Source: Nitrosospira multiformis (lineage in GTDB: Bacteria; Pseudomonadota; Gammaproteobacteria; Burkholderiales; Nitrosomonadaceae). Taken from it: a stretch of 64,000 nucleotides of DNA. Each line of letters starts with the position of its first letter. Position 1 is the first letter of the stretch. The DNA is taken from NCBI RefSeq assembly GCF_900111585.1, contig NZ_FOHI01000006.1, positions 140,123-204,122 on the forward strand. The letters run 5' to 3'. The notes under the pieces were generated by a model, which worked only from the letters and a program-made list of their open reading frames with translations, was not told the origin of the DNA and did not search any database. The translations under genes were made by a program, and so were the position numbers. Positions 1-9,328 of the stretch are shown here, piece by piece.

Positions 1-974
1 AGGGCGGTACTGCCGCCAGGCAGTTGCAGCGTATACAGGATGTCGGCGCCCCGGAATGCTTTTTGCATAACCTTGGCTTGTACGGGACTGGCGTCATCAT
101 GCACGATATCATCCGGGCGGATCAGCACATCTACCACGTTTCCCTCCTGGCATAGCTGGCAGTCCGGAGCGCATTGATGCGGGATATCCCCGGCCAGCGT
201 GCCCAGTTCGATTTCCACCTGCTGTCGGTCGAGCATTTTTCCGGGAAGGAAGACGCCTTCTCCAATGAAATTGGCAACGAATCGATTGGCGGGTTTGTGG
301 TAGAGATTATAGGCCGTATCCCACTGCTGGATTTCACCGTGGTGCATGACGCCAATCTCGTCTGCAATGGCAAACGCTTCATCCTGATCGTGCGTTACCA
401 GAATAGCCGTGGCATTCTGGCTTTTGAGGATATCGCGGACTTCCAGGCTCAAGCGACCGCGCAGACTGACGTCCAGATTCGAGAAGGGTTCGTCCAGCAG
501 TAGCAATTCCGGACGGGGCGCCAAAGCGCGCGCCAGCGCTACCCGCTGCTGCTGCCCTCCCGAGAGCTGGTGGGGGTATTTTTTTGCGGAATCAGCAAGG
601 CCTACGGTTTGAAGCATCTCGTCGATGCGTGCAGAACGTTCGCCTTTTTGCATGCTATGCAGGCCAAAGCCGATATTGTCCGTGACGGACAGATGGGGAA
701 ATAGCGCATAGTCCTGAAATACCATTCCGATATGACGTCTTTCAGGCGGAATCATGACGCTAGTGCTGCTGATCACGGCGCCATTGAGCAGGATTTCCCC
801 CGCAGAAACAGGCTCAAAACCGGCAATGCATCTCAGCACCGTAGTCTTGCCGCAACCGCTCGGGCCCAGCAGGCATCCGATGGCCCCTTTCTCGAGGGTG
901 AAGGACAGGTCGTTCACCACCCTTTGCTGCCCATAGGCATGGCGGATATAACTTAGCTCAAGCAGTGTTCCCAT
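1..974 (-). CDS. fbpC: iron(III) ABC transporter ATP-binding protein, 3' end outside window
   Basis: ATPase subunit that powers ferric iron uptake through the inner membrane. I translated it from the ATG at 972-974; the frame stays open for about 324 codons to the window edge, so the C-terminus is missing. Visible in order are Walker A (GPSGCGKTT), the Q-loop (VFQDYALFP), the ABC signature (LSGGQQQRVALARAL), Walker B (LLLLDEP) and the H-loop (VTHDQDEA). A C-terminal regulatory region follows. That region carries an unusual cysteine group, C-x3-C-x2-C, about 250-260 residues in. The gene starts 27 bp after the permease stop and is the last of three genes behind a Fur box. The family (FbpC/AfuC type) is clear; the ferric substrate is inferred from the neighbours and the Fur box. 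Confidence 0.9.
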   Translation of the reverse strand, partial: MGTLLELSYIRHAYGQQRVVNDLSFTLEKGAIGCLLGPSGCGKTTVLRCIAGFEPVSAGEILLNGAVISSTSVMIPPERRHIGMVFQDYALFPHLSVTDNIGFGLHSMQKGERSARIDEMLQTVGLADSAKKYPHQLSGGQQQRVALARALAPRPELLLLDEPFSNLDVSLRGRLSLEVRDILKSQNATAILVTHDQDEAFAIADEIGVMHHGEIQQWDTAYNLYHKPANRFVANFIGEGVFLPGKMLDRQQVEIELGTLAGDIPHQCAPDCQLCQEGNVVDVLIRPDDIVHDDASPVQAKVMQKAFRGADILYTLQLPGGSTA

Positions 975-1001
975 GACGCAATCCGACCTATTTTTTGCAA
1001 A

Positions 1002-2711
1002 CTATTTTTCGCTTTGCCGCATGAAAAATATCAGTGGTAGCAGGCCTGCCAGCACCAGCGCCACCGCAGGCAGGGCGGCCTGCTCCCATTCGCCTTCGGA
1101 AGTCATCTCGAAAATTCTTACCGCCAGGGTATCCCATCCAAAAGGCCGGGTCATCAGCGTGATGGGCATTTCTTTCATGACATCCACGAACACCAGGGTT
1201 GCGGCGGTAAATATTCCACTCCTCAGCATCGGCAAATGGATGCGGCGCAACATCGACCATCCACTCAAGCCGAGACCCATGGCAGCCTCATCGATGCTGC
1301 TGGTGATACGCTGCATGGCGCTGTCTATAGGGCTGTAGCTCACCGCGAGAAAGCGGGTCATATAGGCGATCAGCATGGTGGCAAGCGTGCCCTGAATAAG
1401 CAGTCCGGTTTCCATATGAAATAACTGCATGGCCATTTCGCTCAACTGGTTGTCGAGCCAGGCTATCGGGATGAAAATTCCCACTGCCAGAACAGTCCCG
1501 GGCAAGGCATAGCCAAGGGTGGAAATGCGCACTGCTGCACGTGTGGCGCGGCTGGGATGGCGGCGCGCAGCATAGACCATAAGCAGCGCAACCGAGCAGG
1601 TGAGCAGGACTGCAAAACCGGACAACAGGAGCGAATGCCAGAGGAATTCCAGATATCTCTGGTCAAAATCACGTGCAAAAACGTGCGTTGTCCATACAGC
1701 GAGTTGCGCGACCGGCAGCAGGAATGCAAGAAACAGCGTGGCCGAGGCAAAACCTGTGACTCCCCACTTTTGCCAGCCAGAAAGCGTGATGAGGTGAGCC
1801 CTCGCACTCTGCCGGATTTCCGCGTAGCGCATCTGGGAGCGGAACTGTTGTTCAAGGATGATCATGGCAAAGACGATCACAATAAGCAGTGACGCGAGTT
1901 GAGAGGCTGCGGGGAGGGAAAACATGGCAAACCAGGCTTTATAAATGGCAGTAGTGAAGGTATCGTAATTGAAGACCGCTACCGTGCCGAAGTCCGCCAG
2001 GGTTTCCATCAAAGCCAGCATGGCGCCGCCAGCGATCCACGGCCGCGCCATGGGAAGCGCTACTTTGAAAAAACCTTGTGTACGGCCGAGTCCCAGCGAT
2101 TGCGCTGCTTCCAGCGAGCGTTTACCTTGGGTGAGGAAGGCATTGCGAGCCAGCAGATAGACATAGGGATAAAATGCCAGAATCATGACGATGATGACAC
2201 CCGTCCTGCTGCGCACATTTGGAAACCAGAAGAGGTCAGGGCCGAACCACTCGCGCAGCGCGGTCTGGACGGGACCGATATAGTCGAAGAGGCCCAGTGC
2301 GACGAATGCGGTCACGTACGCGGGCATGGCAAACGGCAGCAACAGCGCCCACGAAAAGAATCGCCGTCCGGGAAATTCGCATACGGCGGTAAACCACGCC
2401 AGGCTCACGCCCAACAGCGTTACGCCGACAAGTACGCCCAAGGCAAGCCAGAATGTATTGACCAACAGGTCAGGCAGGATGGTTTCTGCCAAGTGCTGCC
2501 AGACTTCGCCAGTGGGGGTAAAAAGCGAAGAAACGACTGTGCCGACAGGTATCAGCACGAGCGCGGCGACCAGAAGGGGTATCAGGCGCCAGCCATGGGA
2601 AGCGTGATGGTTCGAGGTGGGAAAGCTGAAAAACCCCTTTCTTGTGCCTTGACTATCCGTCGTCTCCGTTCCCGTCCCCGCCTCCATCCCATTCGGCGCT
2701 TCTACCTCCAC
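1002..2711 (-). CDS. fbpB: iron(III) ABC transporter permease, fused two-domain FbpB type
   Basis: Inner-membrane channel of the ferric iron importer. The 569-residue protein has about a dozen hydrophobic segments arranged as two similar halves, each with the binding-protein-dependent permease region. The EAA-like loops that contact the ATPase are recognisable (EAAQSLGLGRTQGF in the first half, EAAMGLGLSGWSM in the second). This length and duplicated layout are normal for FbpB-type permeases. The start given is GTG; an ATG eight codons further in is an alternative, and neither has a strong ribosome-binding site. It lies 22 bp after fbpA and 27 bp before fbpC, so the three are probably one transcript. 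Confidence 0.88.
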   Translation of the reverse strand: MEVEAPNGMEAGTGTETTDSQGTRKGFFSFPTSNHHASHGWRLIPLLVAALVLIPVGTVVSSLFTPTGEVWQHLAETILPDLLVNTFWLALGVLVGVTLLGVSLAWFTAVCEFPGRRFFSWALLLPFAMPAYVTAFVALGLFDYIGPVQTALREWFGPDLFWFPNVRSRTGVIIVMILAFYPYVYLLARNAFLTQGKRSLEAAQSLGLGRTQGFFKVALPMARPWIAGGAMLALMETLADFGTVAVFNYDTFTTAIYKAWFAMFSLPAASQLASLLIVIVFAMIILEQQFRSQMRYAEIRQSARAHLITLSGWQKWGVTGFASATLFLAFLLPVAQLAVWTTHVFARDFDQRYLEFLWHSLLLSGFAVLLTCSVALLMVYAARRHPSRATRAAVRISTLGYALPGTVLAVGIFIPIAWLDNQLSEMAMQLFHMETGLLIQGTLATMLIAYMTRFLAVSYSPIDSAMQRITSSIDEAAMGLGLSGWSMLRRIHLPMLRSGIFTAATLVFVDVMKEMPITLMTRPFGWDTLAVRIFEMTSEGEWEQAALPAVALVLAGLLPLIFFMRQSEK

Positions 2712-2733
2712 CCGACCATCACCCGGTTATATC

Positions 2734-3747
2734 TTACTTGTAGCCGGCGCGATCCATCAGTTTTACCGCTTCCGCTTGCAGTTCTCCAGCTTTGTTCACA
2801 TTTATCGTATTCTGTTTGAAACTGCCCCACGCGGCTACGGCAGGATCGGTTTTGACTTTGGAGTTCACCGGATACTCCATGTTTACGTCGGCAAACAGAT
2901 TCTGCGCTTTTTCCGAGGATAGAAATTCGATCAGCTTGATCGCCGCTTGAGGGTGATGCGCATATTTTGTCACGCCTGCACCCGAAATATTTACATGGAC
3001 GCCGCTGTTGTCCTGGTTCGGCCAGAAAATCGCAAGCGGTAGTTTCGGGTTCTTTTTCATCAGACGCCCGTAATAATAAGTATTGACAATAGTGACGTCA
3101 CATTTCCCTGCAGCAACGTATTCCATAGCCTTGGTGTCATCCGAAAGAGGATCGGTTGCAAGATTGGCAACCCAGCCCTTTACAATCTGCTCGGTTTTCG
3201 GTTCTCCATGCTCGGCAATCATCATTGCCACCAGCGACTGGTTGTATACTTTCTTGGAAGTGCGTACGCACAGGCGGTTCTTCCACTTGGGATCTGCCAG
3301 CGCTTCATAGGTTGAAAGGTCGGAGGGTTTTACCTTGTTGGTGTTGTAAACGATGGTACGGGCGCGTATCGATAAGCCGAACCATCGGTTCAAAGGATCC
3401 TGGAGATGAGCGGGAACATTCGTTTCGAGTATTTCTGACTCCACCGGACGCAACAGTCCCTCCCGCGCCGCCTCCCACAAGTTGCCGGCATCGGTGGTGA
3501 GCAGTACGTCAGCCGGAGTGTTTTTGCCTTCTGCCTTGAGGCGCGCGAGCAAGGGGCCTTCCTTATCGGTGACGAATTTGACAACAATGCCGCTATCCTT
3601 GGTGAAGGCATCGAACATCGGCTTGATGAGTTGCTCTATGCGTGCCGAATAGACGACCACTTCCTCCGCCCCGGATGCATCTGCGGTAAATAGCGTGACA
3701 CAGCATATCATTGCGGTAAGATAACGATTGAGGCGCGCACTGGACAT
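2734..3747 (-). CDS. fbpA: iron(III) ABC transporter periplasmic binding protein
   Basis: Captures ferric iron in the periplasm and hands it to the FbpB permease. The 337-residue precursor begins with a signal peptide (hydrophobic core TAMICCVTLF, likely cleavage after ADASGA). The mature part starts with VVVYSAR, typical of the FbpA/FutA/IdiA family. The tyrosine motif NTYYYGRL matches the iron-coordinating tyrosines of this family. A longer reading back to 3810 exists, but the ATG at 3747 is preceded by CGGAG eight bases upstream and starts a proper signal peptide, so I use it. The promoter overlaps a Fur box, so expression should rise under iron limitation. Confidence 0.9.
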   Translation of the reverse strand: MSSARLNRYLTAMICCVTLFTADASGAEEVVVYSARIEQLIKPMFDAFTKDSGIVVKFVTDKEGPLLARLKAEGKNTPADVLLTTDAGNLWEAAREGLLRPVESEILETNVPAHLQDPLNRWFGLSIRARTIVYNTNKVKPSDLSTYEALADPKWKNRLCVRTSKKVYNQSLVAMMIAEHGEPKTEQIVKGWVANLATDPLSDDTKAMEYVAAGKCDVTIVNTYYYGRLMKKNPKLPLAIFWPNQDNSGVHVNISGAGVTKYAHHPQAAIKLIEFLSSEKAQNLFADVNMEYPVNSKVKTDPAVAAWGSFKQNTINVNKAGELQAEAVKLMDRAGYK

Positions 3748-3783
3748 TTGATTTACTCCGGATATGAAGGCAGAAAGGCTAAT

Positions 3784-3811
3784 ATTATAAATGATAATAA
3801 TTATCAGCAAA
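3784..3811 (-). promoter_or_regulatory. fbpA promoter candidate
   Basis: Reading the minus strand, TTTGCT and a perfect TATAAT are separated by 16 bases. The -10 ends 36 bases before the fbpA ATG. The element overlaps the Fur box. Confidence 0.5.
3787..3805. promoter_or_regulatory. Fur box
   Basis: The 19 bases match the classical Fur consensus at about 15 of 19 positions, including the ATGATAAT core and the ATTATC end. The box covers the -10 (TATAAT at 3784-3789, minus strand) and the spacer of the fbpA promoter, so iron-loaded Fur would block RNA polymerase. It may also affect the divergent small gene at 3830. Confidence 0.75.
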
Positions 3812-3829
3812 GCGGCACGTTAATATATC

Positions 3830-4102
3830 ATGGATGAACCAGAACAAGTTCTTCCGTATCAGCGCTTGCAGCAGCTCCTTGCGATACCGGAGAGGCAGCG
3901 TACCGAAGCTCAATGGGATGAGATCAACGAACTCGAAATCGCGCTTACGCCGGTAAACCGGGCCAGCACGCCGGATCGGAATGTCCGCCGTAAAGGTGCC
4001 GTACCTCCAGAACAACCCAGGTCCCGGGATGGTACGCCAGGACCAGGGAGAAGGCCCCTGAAGAAACTTCGCAAGCGGCCCCCCAAAGCAGGCGGATCAT
4101 GA
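3830..4102 (+). CDS. small hypothetical protein, basic C-terminus
   Basis: I do not recognise this 90-residue protein. Its first half is acidic and helical-looking ([21 protein letters not shown]). The second half is rich in Arg, Lys, Pro and Gly, which suggests a disordered, possibly nucleic-acid-binding tail. There is no signal peptide or membrane segment. It is divergent from fbpA and starts 25 bases from the Fur box, so iron regulation is possible. No clear ribosome-binding site precedes the ATG, so it might be leaderless or a chance ORF. Confidence 0.5.
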   Translation: MDEPEQVLPYQRLQQLLAIPERQRTEAQWDEINELEIALTPVNRASTPDRNVRRKGAVPPEQPRSRDGTPGPGRRPLKKLRKRPPKAGGS

Positions 4103-4193
4103 GCGGTATCTCCCGTTGGGGATGGAGATTCGCTACCGGTGCGATGGAAGCGTCCTGACCTTTAACAGTTCCCTAATTCTAAGCGGGAGAAAT

Positions 4194-4514
4194 ATGCAAC
4201 TTACTACAACACCGGGCATCGATGGGAAGCGTATTACCCGATATTGCGGGGTGGTGGCGGGCGAAGCAGTTCTGGGCGCCAATATATTCAAGGACCTCTT
4301 TGCGGGAATCCGCGATCTGGTGGGCGGACGTTCCGGAACCTATGAGAAAGAGTTGCAGCGCGCGCGGGACATCGCGCTCGAAGAACTGCAGCAGCGTGCG
4401 CACGACCTTGGAGCGAATGCAGTAGTGGGCATCGATATCGATTACGAGGTACTGGGAAAAGAAAATGGCATGCTCATGGTTTCCGCAAGCGGCACGGCTG
4501 TAATCGTCGAATAA
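4194..4514 (+). CDS. YbjQ / UPF0145 family protein
   Basis: This 106-residue protein belongs to the YbjQ (UPF0145, putative heavy-metal-binding) family. The marks are the N-terminal [18 protein letters not shown], the middle helix with [13 protein letters not shown], and the ending [17 protein letters not shown] followed by MVSASGTAV. The function of the family is not established; it forms small ring-like oligomers. I chose the ATG at 4194 because it follows a GGGAGA site and starts at the conserved domain. The upstream 26 codons of the longer reading look like leader sequence. Confidence 0.85.
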   Translation: MQLTTTPGIDGKRITRYCGVVAGEAVLGANIFKDLFAGIRDLVGGRSGTYEKELQRARDIALEELQQRAHDLGANAVVGIDIDYEVLGKENGMLMVSASGTAVIVE

Positions 4515-4569
4515 CCGGAGCGCGGGAGCTTATTGCGGCCAGACCAGTAATCAATCCGGCAGGAGTCCT

Positions 4570-5271
4570 CTACCACGGCACCGGCTTCCCGTCGTACTCA
4601 ATGAACCTGCCGGAATCCTTAAGGGTGAGGCGATCGATCACCTGTCGCATGCCGGATACGCTTTGAGCAGACGAGATCAAGGCATTGGCTCCCCCCATGT
4701 CTGTTTTCACCCATCCCGGATGCAGTACCACCGCAATTACTCCCGCCTGTTTCAGGTCAATCGAAAGCGATTTGACCACCATGTTCACCGCCGCCTTACT
4801 GGACCGGTACATATAGCTTCCCCCGCCATCATTGTCCTCGATACTGCCCATTTTACTGCTGATGGTCACAATCTTTTTTTGACTGCTCCGGGCGATCTGT
4901 GATGCAAATGTCTGCGCCATCTTGAGTGTCGCCATGGTATTGACCAGAAACGTGCGCATCCAGGCTTCGTAATCCTCGCTCCTGAATATTCCCGAACGAT
5001 GCGCCTCTGCGTAGATGCCGGCATTGTTGAGAAGCAGATCGATGGATTCGCCGGAAAGAGACCGCCCCAGCTCGTCGATTTGCCGGTGATCGGCAACATC
5101 AAGCGCATGTACCTTCATCCGCTCCGGATGCTGGTTTGCCAACATTTGAAGTTCTCCTGCTTTCTCAGGATGGCGCGCGCAGGCAAGAACACGCCAGCCT
5201 TCCGCTGCGTATTGACGTGCGAATTCAAGTCCAATCCCGCGGTTTGCGCCTGTGATCAGTGCAGTTTTCAT
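4570..5271 (-). CDS. short-chain dehydrogenase/reductase, C-factor-like
   Basis: NAD(P)-dependent oxidoreductase of the classical SDR fold, 233 residues. The cofactor motif TGANRGIG is at residues 7-14, followed by NNAG, the catalytic serine in TISSKMGS and the catalytic YRSSK (Y-x3-K). The short length, SIEDNDGG segment and HPGWVKTDMGG loop resemble the CsgA/C-factor and YciK-like subgroup. The substrate cannot be read from the sequence. It is divergent from a second SDR across 245 bp. Coupling to the carotenoid oxygenase further on is only a possibility. Confidence 0.88.
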   Translation of the reverse strand: MKTALITGANRGIGLEFARQYAAEGWRVLACARHPEKAGELQMLANQHPERMKVHALDVADHRQIDELGRSLSGESIDLLLNNAGIYAEAHRSGIFRSEDYEAWMRTFLVNTMATLKMAQTFASQIARSSQKKIVTISSKMGSIEDNDGGGSYMYRSSKAAVNMVVKSLSIDLKQAGVIAVVLHPGWVKTDMGGANALISSAQSVSGMRQVIDRLTLKDSGRFIEYDGKPVPW

Positions 5272-5516
5272 AATCTTCTCCTCATGGGGATATACGGATC
5301 AGGTATTCGGGAGAAACGAACTCGTGGCGTGACAGGGTACTATAAAGAAGTATCGGAGGATGAATTTCACTGCATGATAAGCCAGTATTGCGGTTCCCGG
5401 CAGAGAAATTGGGAACCTGTCCCGGTAACAAAACTAGGAATTGCCCGGCAAGCCATGTTCCTGACTCATTATGTATAGAAAGCCCAAGGAATGGCAACTC
5501 TAAAAGGAAGAAACAT

Positions 5517-6341
5517 ATGGCCGACAAGATCGCGTTGGTAACCGGTGCTTCCAGTGGTATCGGCAGGGCAACAGCAGAACTTTTTGCCCAGAACGGATAT
5601 TATGTATTTGCTCTCGCCCGGCGCATGCACAGGCTGGAACAGATACGCTCCAGCCATATCGAGCCCATCTGCCTAGATGTGACCGATGATGCAACTGTCC
5701 GCCAGGTGGTAGCCCACATCATATCGACCCACGGGCGAATCGATGTGCTGGTGAATAACGCCGGGATCTGTCAGCCGGGCGCCGTCGAATGTGTTCCGCT
5801 CGAAACCGCTCATCGGCAGCTCGAGGTCAATCTTTTTGGCTATGCGAGATTCATGCAAGCGGTGCTTCCGCACATGCGGGAGCAGCGATCGGGGTGTATC
5901 GTCAATATTGTCTCCGCGCTGAGCAGGATTTCAGTTCCCGGTTTCGGTTGGTATTCGGCCTCGAAGTATGCCATCGAAGCGTTGACTGACGCGGTGCGGG
6001 GGGAGGTGATGGAGTTTGGCATCAATGTCGTGCTGATCGCCCCCGGATTGATAAAGACCGAGTTTGTGCCAAATCAGTTGAGGGCACTGGAGAGAATCCC
6101 GCACTCCACAGCCTATGAAAGACTTCTTGCGGGCGTACATAATCTGGTGGCGGGAGAACCCGAAGCGCCGGGTCCGGAAATCATCGCAAAGGCAGTATTG
6201 AGCGCGGTGAAGGTATCCAGACCTCCCGTTCGTCATGCGCTGCCTCTCGATTCCAAAATGTCGGTTATGGCAAGATGGCTGCTTGGGGGACGCCTCTTCG
6301 CCTGGGTGATTCGGCTCCGGATGAAATTTTCCCGGGGATAA
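5517..6341 (+). CDS. short-chain dehydrogenase/reductase, retinol-dehydrogenase-like
   Basis: 274-residue classical SDR. Motifs in order are TGASSGIG near the N-terminus, NNAG, the catalytic serine in IVSALSR, and YSASK as the active-site Y-x3-K. The subsequent APGLIKTEF loop is usual. The C-terminus carries a hydrophobic stretch around MARWLLGGRLFAWVIRLRM that may sit on the membrane. The start used (ATG at 5517) follows AAAGGAAG and gives the normal N-terminus; the longer reading to 5388 adds non-conserved residues. It is followed 135 bp later, same strand, by a carotenoid oxygenase, which suggests action on a carotenoid-derived aldehyde or alcohol. That link is inference. Confidence 0.88.
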   Translation: MADKIALVTGASSGIGRATAELFAQNGYYVFALARRMHRLEQIRSSHIEPICLDVTDDATVRQVVAHIISTHGRIDVLVNNAGICQPGAVECVPLETAHRQLEVNLFGYARFMQAVLPHMREQRSGCIVNIVSALSRISVPGFGWYSASKYAIEALTDAVRGEVMEFGINVVLIAPGLIKTEFVPNQLRALERIPHSTAYERLLAGVHNLVAGEPEAPGPEIIAKAVLSAVKVSRPPVRHALPLDSKMSVMARWLLGGRLFAWVIRLRMKFSRG

Positions 6342-6476
6342 GCTATCAATCGAAATGACTACCCATCTACGAGCCAGGGTTCTGTCATCGATTCGGGACT
6401 CCGCCCAGCCGATTTTCATGAACATTCGCTCTCTGCTTTTGCAACAACGGGGGGTCGAATGAAAGGAGATGCTAAA

Positions 6477-7892
6477 ATGACATGCGATTATAAGAAAGGG
6501 TTTGCAGATCAAACAAAAGAAATCACTGTTTCTTCGCTAGAGGTAGAGGGCGTTATTCCCGACTGGCTATCCGGCACGCTCGTGCGTAACGGTCCTGCCC
6601 GTTTCCGTTTGGAAGGCAAGACACTTAACCACTGGTTCGATGGCCTGGCAATGCTGCATAAGTTCGATATTGCCAATGGCCACATCAGCTACGCGAATAG
6701 GTTCCTCGACACCCCCGCTCTTCGAGCGGCTAAAGACGGAAAAATGAAATATGGAGAATTTGCCACTGATCCCTGCCGCTCCTTGTTCAAGCGTATTACT
6801 CAAGTCTTTACAGGGTCAACATCCGGCGCCAATGCTAATGTGTCTATCGGAAAGATTGCCAAAGAATTTGTAGCTCAAACAGAAACTCCGCTACCCGTTG
6901 CTTTCGACGTAGATACCCTCAAGACTATAGGTATTGTCAGTTACAGCGACGGGCTGAAGGGGAATTTGACAACTGCTCACCCGCATCAGGATCAAGGTGA
7001 TCAATTTAACTACCTGCTCAGCTTTGGTCACAAATCTACATACAATGTCTACAGGTTGTCTGATGGCAGCAAAAAGCGCCAACTGATAGGCAGCTACAGC
7101 ACAGGCAGACCATCGTATATGCATAGTTTTGGACTCAGCCAGCAATATTTAATTTTGATGGAATTTCCGTTGGTGGTGAATCCAATAAGCATGTTGGTAA
7201 GAGGTAAGCCATTTATAGCAAACTACACATGGAAACCTGAGCGCGGCACGCGCTTCTCGCTCGTTGATCGCCAGACGGGGGAAGTCAGATATGCGCACAC
7301 TGACGAAGCCTGGTTCGGCTTTCACCATGTCAATGCATTTGATAATAACGACCATAGCAAAATAGACCTCGACATTATTGTGTATCCCGATGCGGACGTA
7401 GTGCAATACTTCTACCTGAACTCATTACTCAACAAGCGGAACCAGGAGGCATACCCTAAAAACGAATTAAGGCGATTTACTATCGACGTGCCCGCCGGCA
7501 CCGTTAGTTCCCGAAGGTTGGTTGACCATTCAGCCGAACTGCCGCGCATAAATTATGAGCAATGCAACCGCAAAACGTACCGATATGTTTACGCGAATGG
7601 TATTGCAAGACAGGGGGAATCGGCTTTTCTTGATACTGTCGTTAAATTTGATCTGACAGGCGACGTCAAGGAGTGGCGGCAGGACGGTCAATATCCTGGC
7701 GAGTCCGTATTTGTGGCACGGCCAGACGCTCGATCCGAGGACGACGGCATATTGCTGACGGTGGTCCTGGATTCTACTGCGAACAATTCGTATCTGCTGC
7801 TGCTCGATGCGCGGGATTTGTCGGAAATTGCTCGTGCAAGTGTTCCCCAGCACGTGCCATTTGGTTTCCACGGGGCGTATATTCGTTCGTAA
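6477..7892 (+). CDS. carotenoid oxygenase (RPE65 / CCD family)
   Basis: Non-haem iron dioxygenase that cleaves carotenoids or related conjugated double bonds. The 471-residue length is normal. Four histidine regions expected to hold the iron are visible: TTAHPHQDQ, SYMHSFGLS, FGFHHVNAFD and the C-terminal VPFGFHGAYI. The N-terminal LVRNGPARF and HWFDGLAMLHKF are family signatures. The ATG at 6477 is preceded by AAAGGAG with an 8-base spacer and is preferred; an in-frame ATG at 6459 is the alternative. The substrate is unknown: apocarotenal, beta-carotene or lignostilbene-like cleavage are all possible. The codon mix looks slightly more AT-rich than that of its neighbours. Confidence 0.9.
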   Translation: MTCDYKKGFADQTKEITVSSLEVEGVIPDWLSGTLVRNGPARFRLEGKTLNHWFDGLAMLHKFDIANGHISYANRFLDTPALRAAKDGKMKYGEFATDPCRSLFKRITQVFTGSTSGANANVSIGKIAKEFVAQTETPLPVAFDVDTLKTIGIVSYSDGLKGNLTTAHPHQDQGDQFNYLLSFGHKSTYNVYRLSDGSKKRQLIGSYSTGRPSYMHSFGLSQQYLILMEFPLVVNPISMLVRGKPFIANYTWKPERGTRFSLVDRQTGEVRYAHTDEAWFGFHHVNAFDNNDHSKIDLDIIVYPDADVVQYFYLNSLLNKRNQEAYPKNELRRFTIDVPAGTVSSRRLVDHSAELPRINYEQCNRKTYRYVYANGIARQGESAFLDTVVKFDLTGDVKEWRQDGQYPGESVFVARPDARSEDDGILLTVVLDSTANNSYLLLLDARDLSEIARASVPQHVPFGFHGAYIRS

Positions 7893-7970
7893 TCACGATC
7901 AGAACTCCCGTTCCTGATCCCTGTCCTGGCTTCTCTTGAACTTCATTTCAGGCGAAGCCTATCTTGCGCC

Positions 7971-9041
7971 TCAATCTTTTTTTTCGATCCTGGGAGTCTC
8001 CATTGATGCAGCGAAGAGATCCCATGCGGACATGAACAATGCTGCGATAACTGGCCCGATCACAAAGCCATTGAGGCCGAACAGGACCAGTCCCCCGAGT
8101 GTCGAGATGAGCACCACGTAATCCGGCATCCTCGTATCTCGTCCCACCAGGACTGGGCGTAAGAGGTTGTCAACCAATCCGATTACGAACACGCCGAACG
8201 CGATGAGAACGGTACCCTGCCAGACAGCGCCGGTAAACAGGAAGTAGATGGCCACCGGGATCCAGATGAGGCCGGCGCCGACTGCCGGTATCAGGGAAAG
8301 AAACGCCATCACGAAGCCCCACAGCGGAGCCCCTTGAATGCCGAGAAAATAAAATATCAGACCGCCCAAGGTGCCCTGAAGGGCGGCAACGACGACGTTG
8401 CCCTTGACGGTTGCGCGAATGACCGTAGTGAACTTGCTGGACAAGTGCCGTTTGTGTTCCATGGTAAGAGGCATTGCCTGCTTGATCTTTGCCGCCAGAC
8501 TGTCGCCATCACGCAGCAGAAAAAATAGCACATACAGCATGATGCCGAAGCTCACGAAAAATCCAAAAGCGTTCTGACCAATGCCAAGCGCGTGCGTGGC
8601 GATGAACTGGCTGCCGCGCAAGATACCGCTTGATAGCATGTCCTGCAACTCCGCGATATTGGTGAGCCCCGAGCGGTCGAGCAGGTTGACCAACCACGGG
8701 GGCGCAGCGCTCATGATTTGCTGGAAATACATTCCGAAATTCAACTCACCGGTGCGGATTTTCTGGTAGATGAGGGCTCCTTCCTGCAGGAGCGAAATTG
8801 TCATCAGGGTGACCGGAAGAATCACGATGACCAGAACGAGCAACAATGTGATGAACGCGGCGAGGTTGCGCCGCTGTCCGAGGGCGGCCAGCAGCCTGCG
8901 ATGAAACGGTGTAAATATGATGGCAAGAACGGCCGCCCAGAATACGCTGCCGTAAAAAGGCAGCAGTATCCAGATGAATGCCACGGAGACGGCAATCAAC
9001 ATCAGTAAAAAGGCTTTTTGCCGCAACTCGGGGGAGTTCAT
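7971..9041 (-). CDS. AI-2E / PerM family membrane transporter
   Basis: 356-residue integral membrane protein of the AI-2E transporter (PerM, YdiK, TqsA) family. There are paired hydrophobic segments at the N-terminus, a soluble central region, then a block of about five helices. The family marks KGNVVVAALQGTLGGLIFY, LIPAVGAGLIW and DNLLRPVLVG are present. Members have been linked to autoinducer-2 export and, in some cases, to Na+/H+ exchange; the substrate here is unknown. It is convergent with the carotenoid oxygenase and stands alone on its strand. Confidence 0.87.
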   Translation of the reverse strand: MNSPELRQKAFLLMLIAVSVAFIWILLPFYGSVFWAAVLAIIFTPFHRRLLAALGQRRNLAAFITLLLVLVIVILPVTLMTISLLQEGALIYQKIRTGELNFGMYFQQIMSAAPPWLVNLLDRSGLTNIAELQDMLSSGILRGSQFIATHALGIGQNAFGFFVSFGIMLYVLFFLLRDGDSLAAKIKQAMPLTMEHKRHLSSKFTTVIRATVKGNVVVAALQGTLGGLIFYFLGIQGAPLWGFVMAFLSLIPAVGAGLIWIPVAIYFLFTGAVWQGTVLIAFGVFVIGLVDNLLRPVLVGRDTRMPDYVVLISTLGGLVLFGLNGFVIGPVIAALFMSAWDLFAASMETPRIEKKD

Positions 9042-9328
9042 GTGCAGAGATGTTTAATAACCGGTTACGATGACGTTATGGAGTCATCCTACCTTAACTC
9101 AGCCTCAAGTTGATAGAGGAATACGAAAAGAAAATTAAAAGTCAACTCAGCGCGAACAGATAGAGCCGATGGCAAGGTCTGGGAGTACGAAGCCTGAGAA
9201 TACGGGGTGCCCAAGAGGAAATATTCTTCTGCCGGCCTACCCCGAATTTTCTCCGGATTTGCCAGGAGGAGGGGCAGCAGGCTCTGAGCGTAGAATACCC
9301 GCTGTATCCTGCGTCCCAAGCAATCTTC

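Noticed and set aside
1899..2819. 306-codon plus-strand ORF opposite fbpB
   Set aside because: Shadow frame; fbpB has full permease features on the minus strand.
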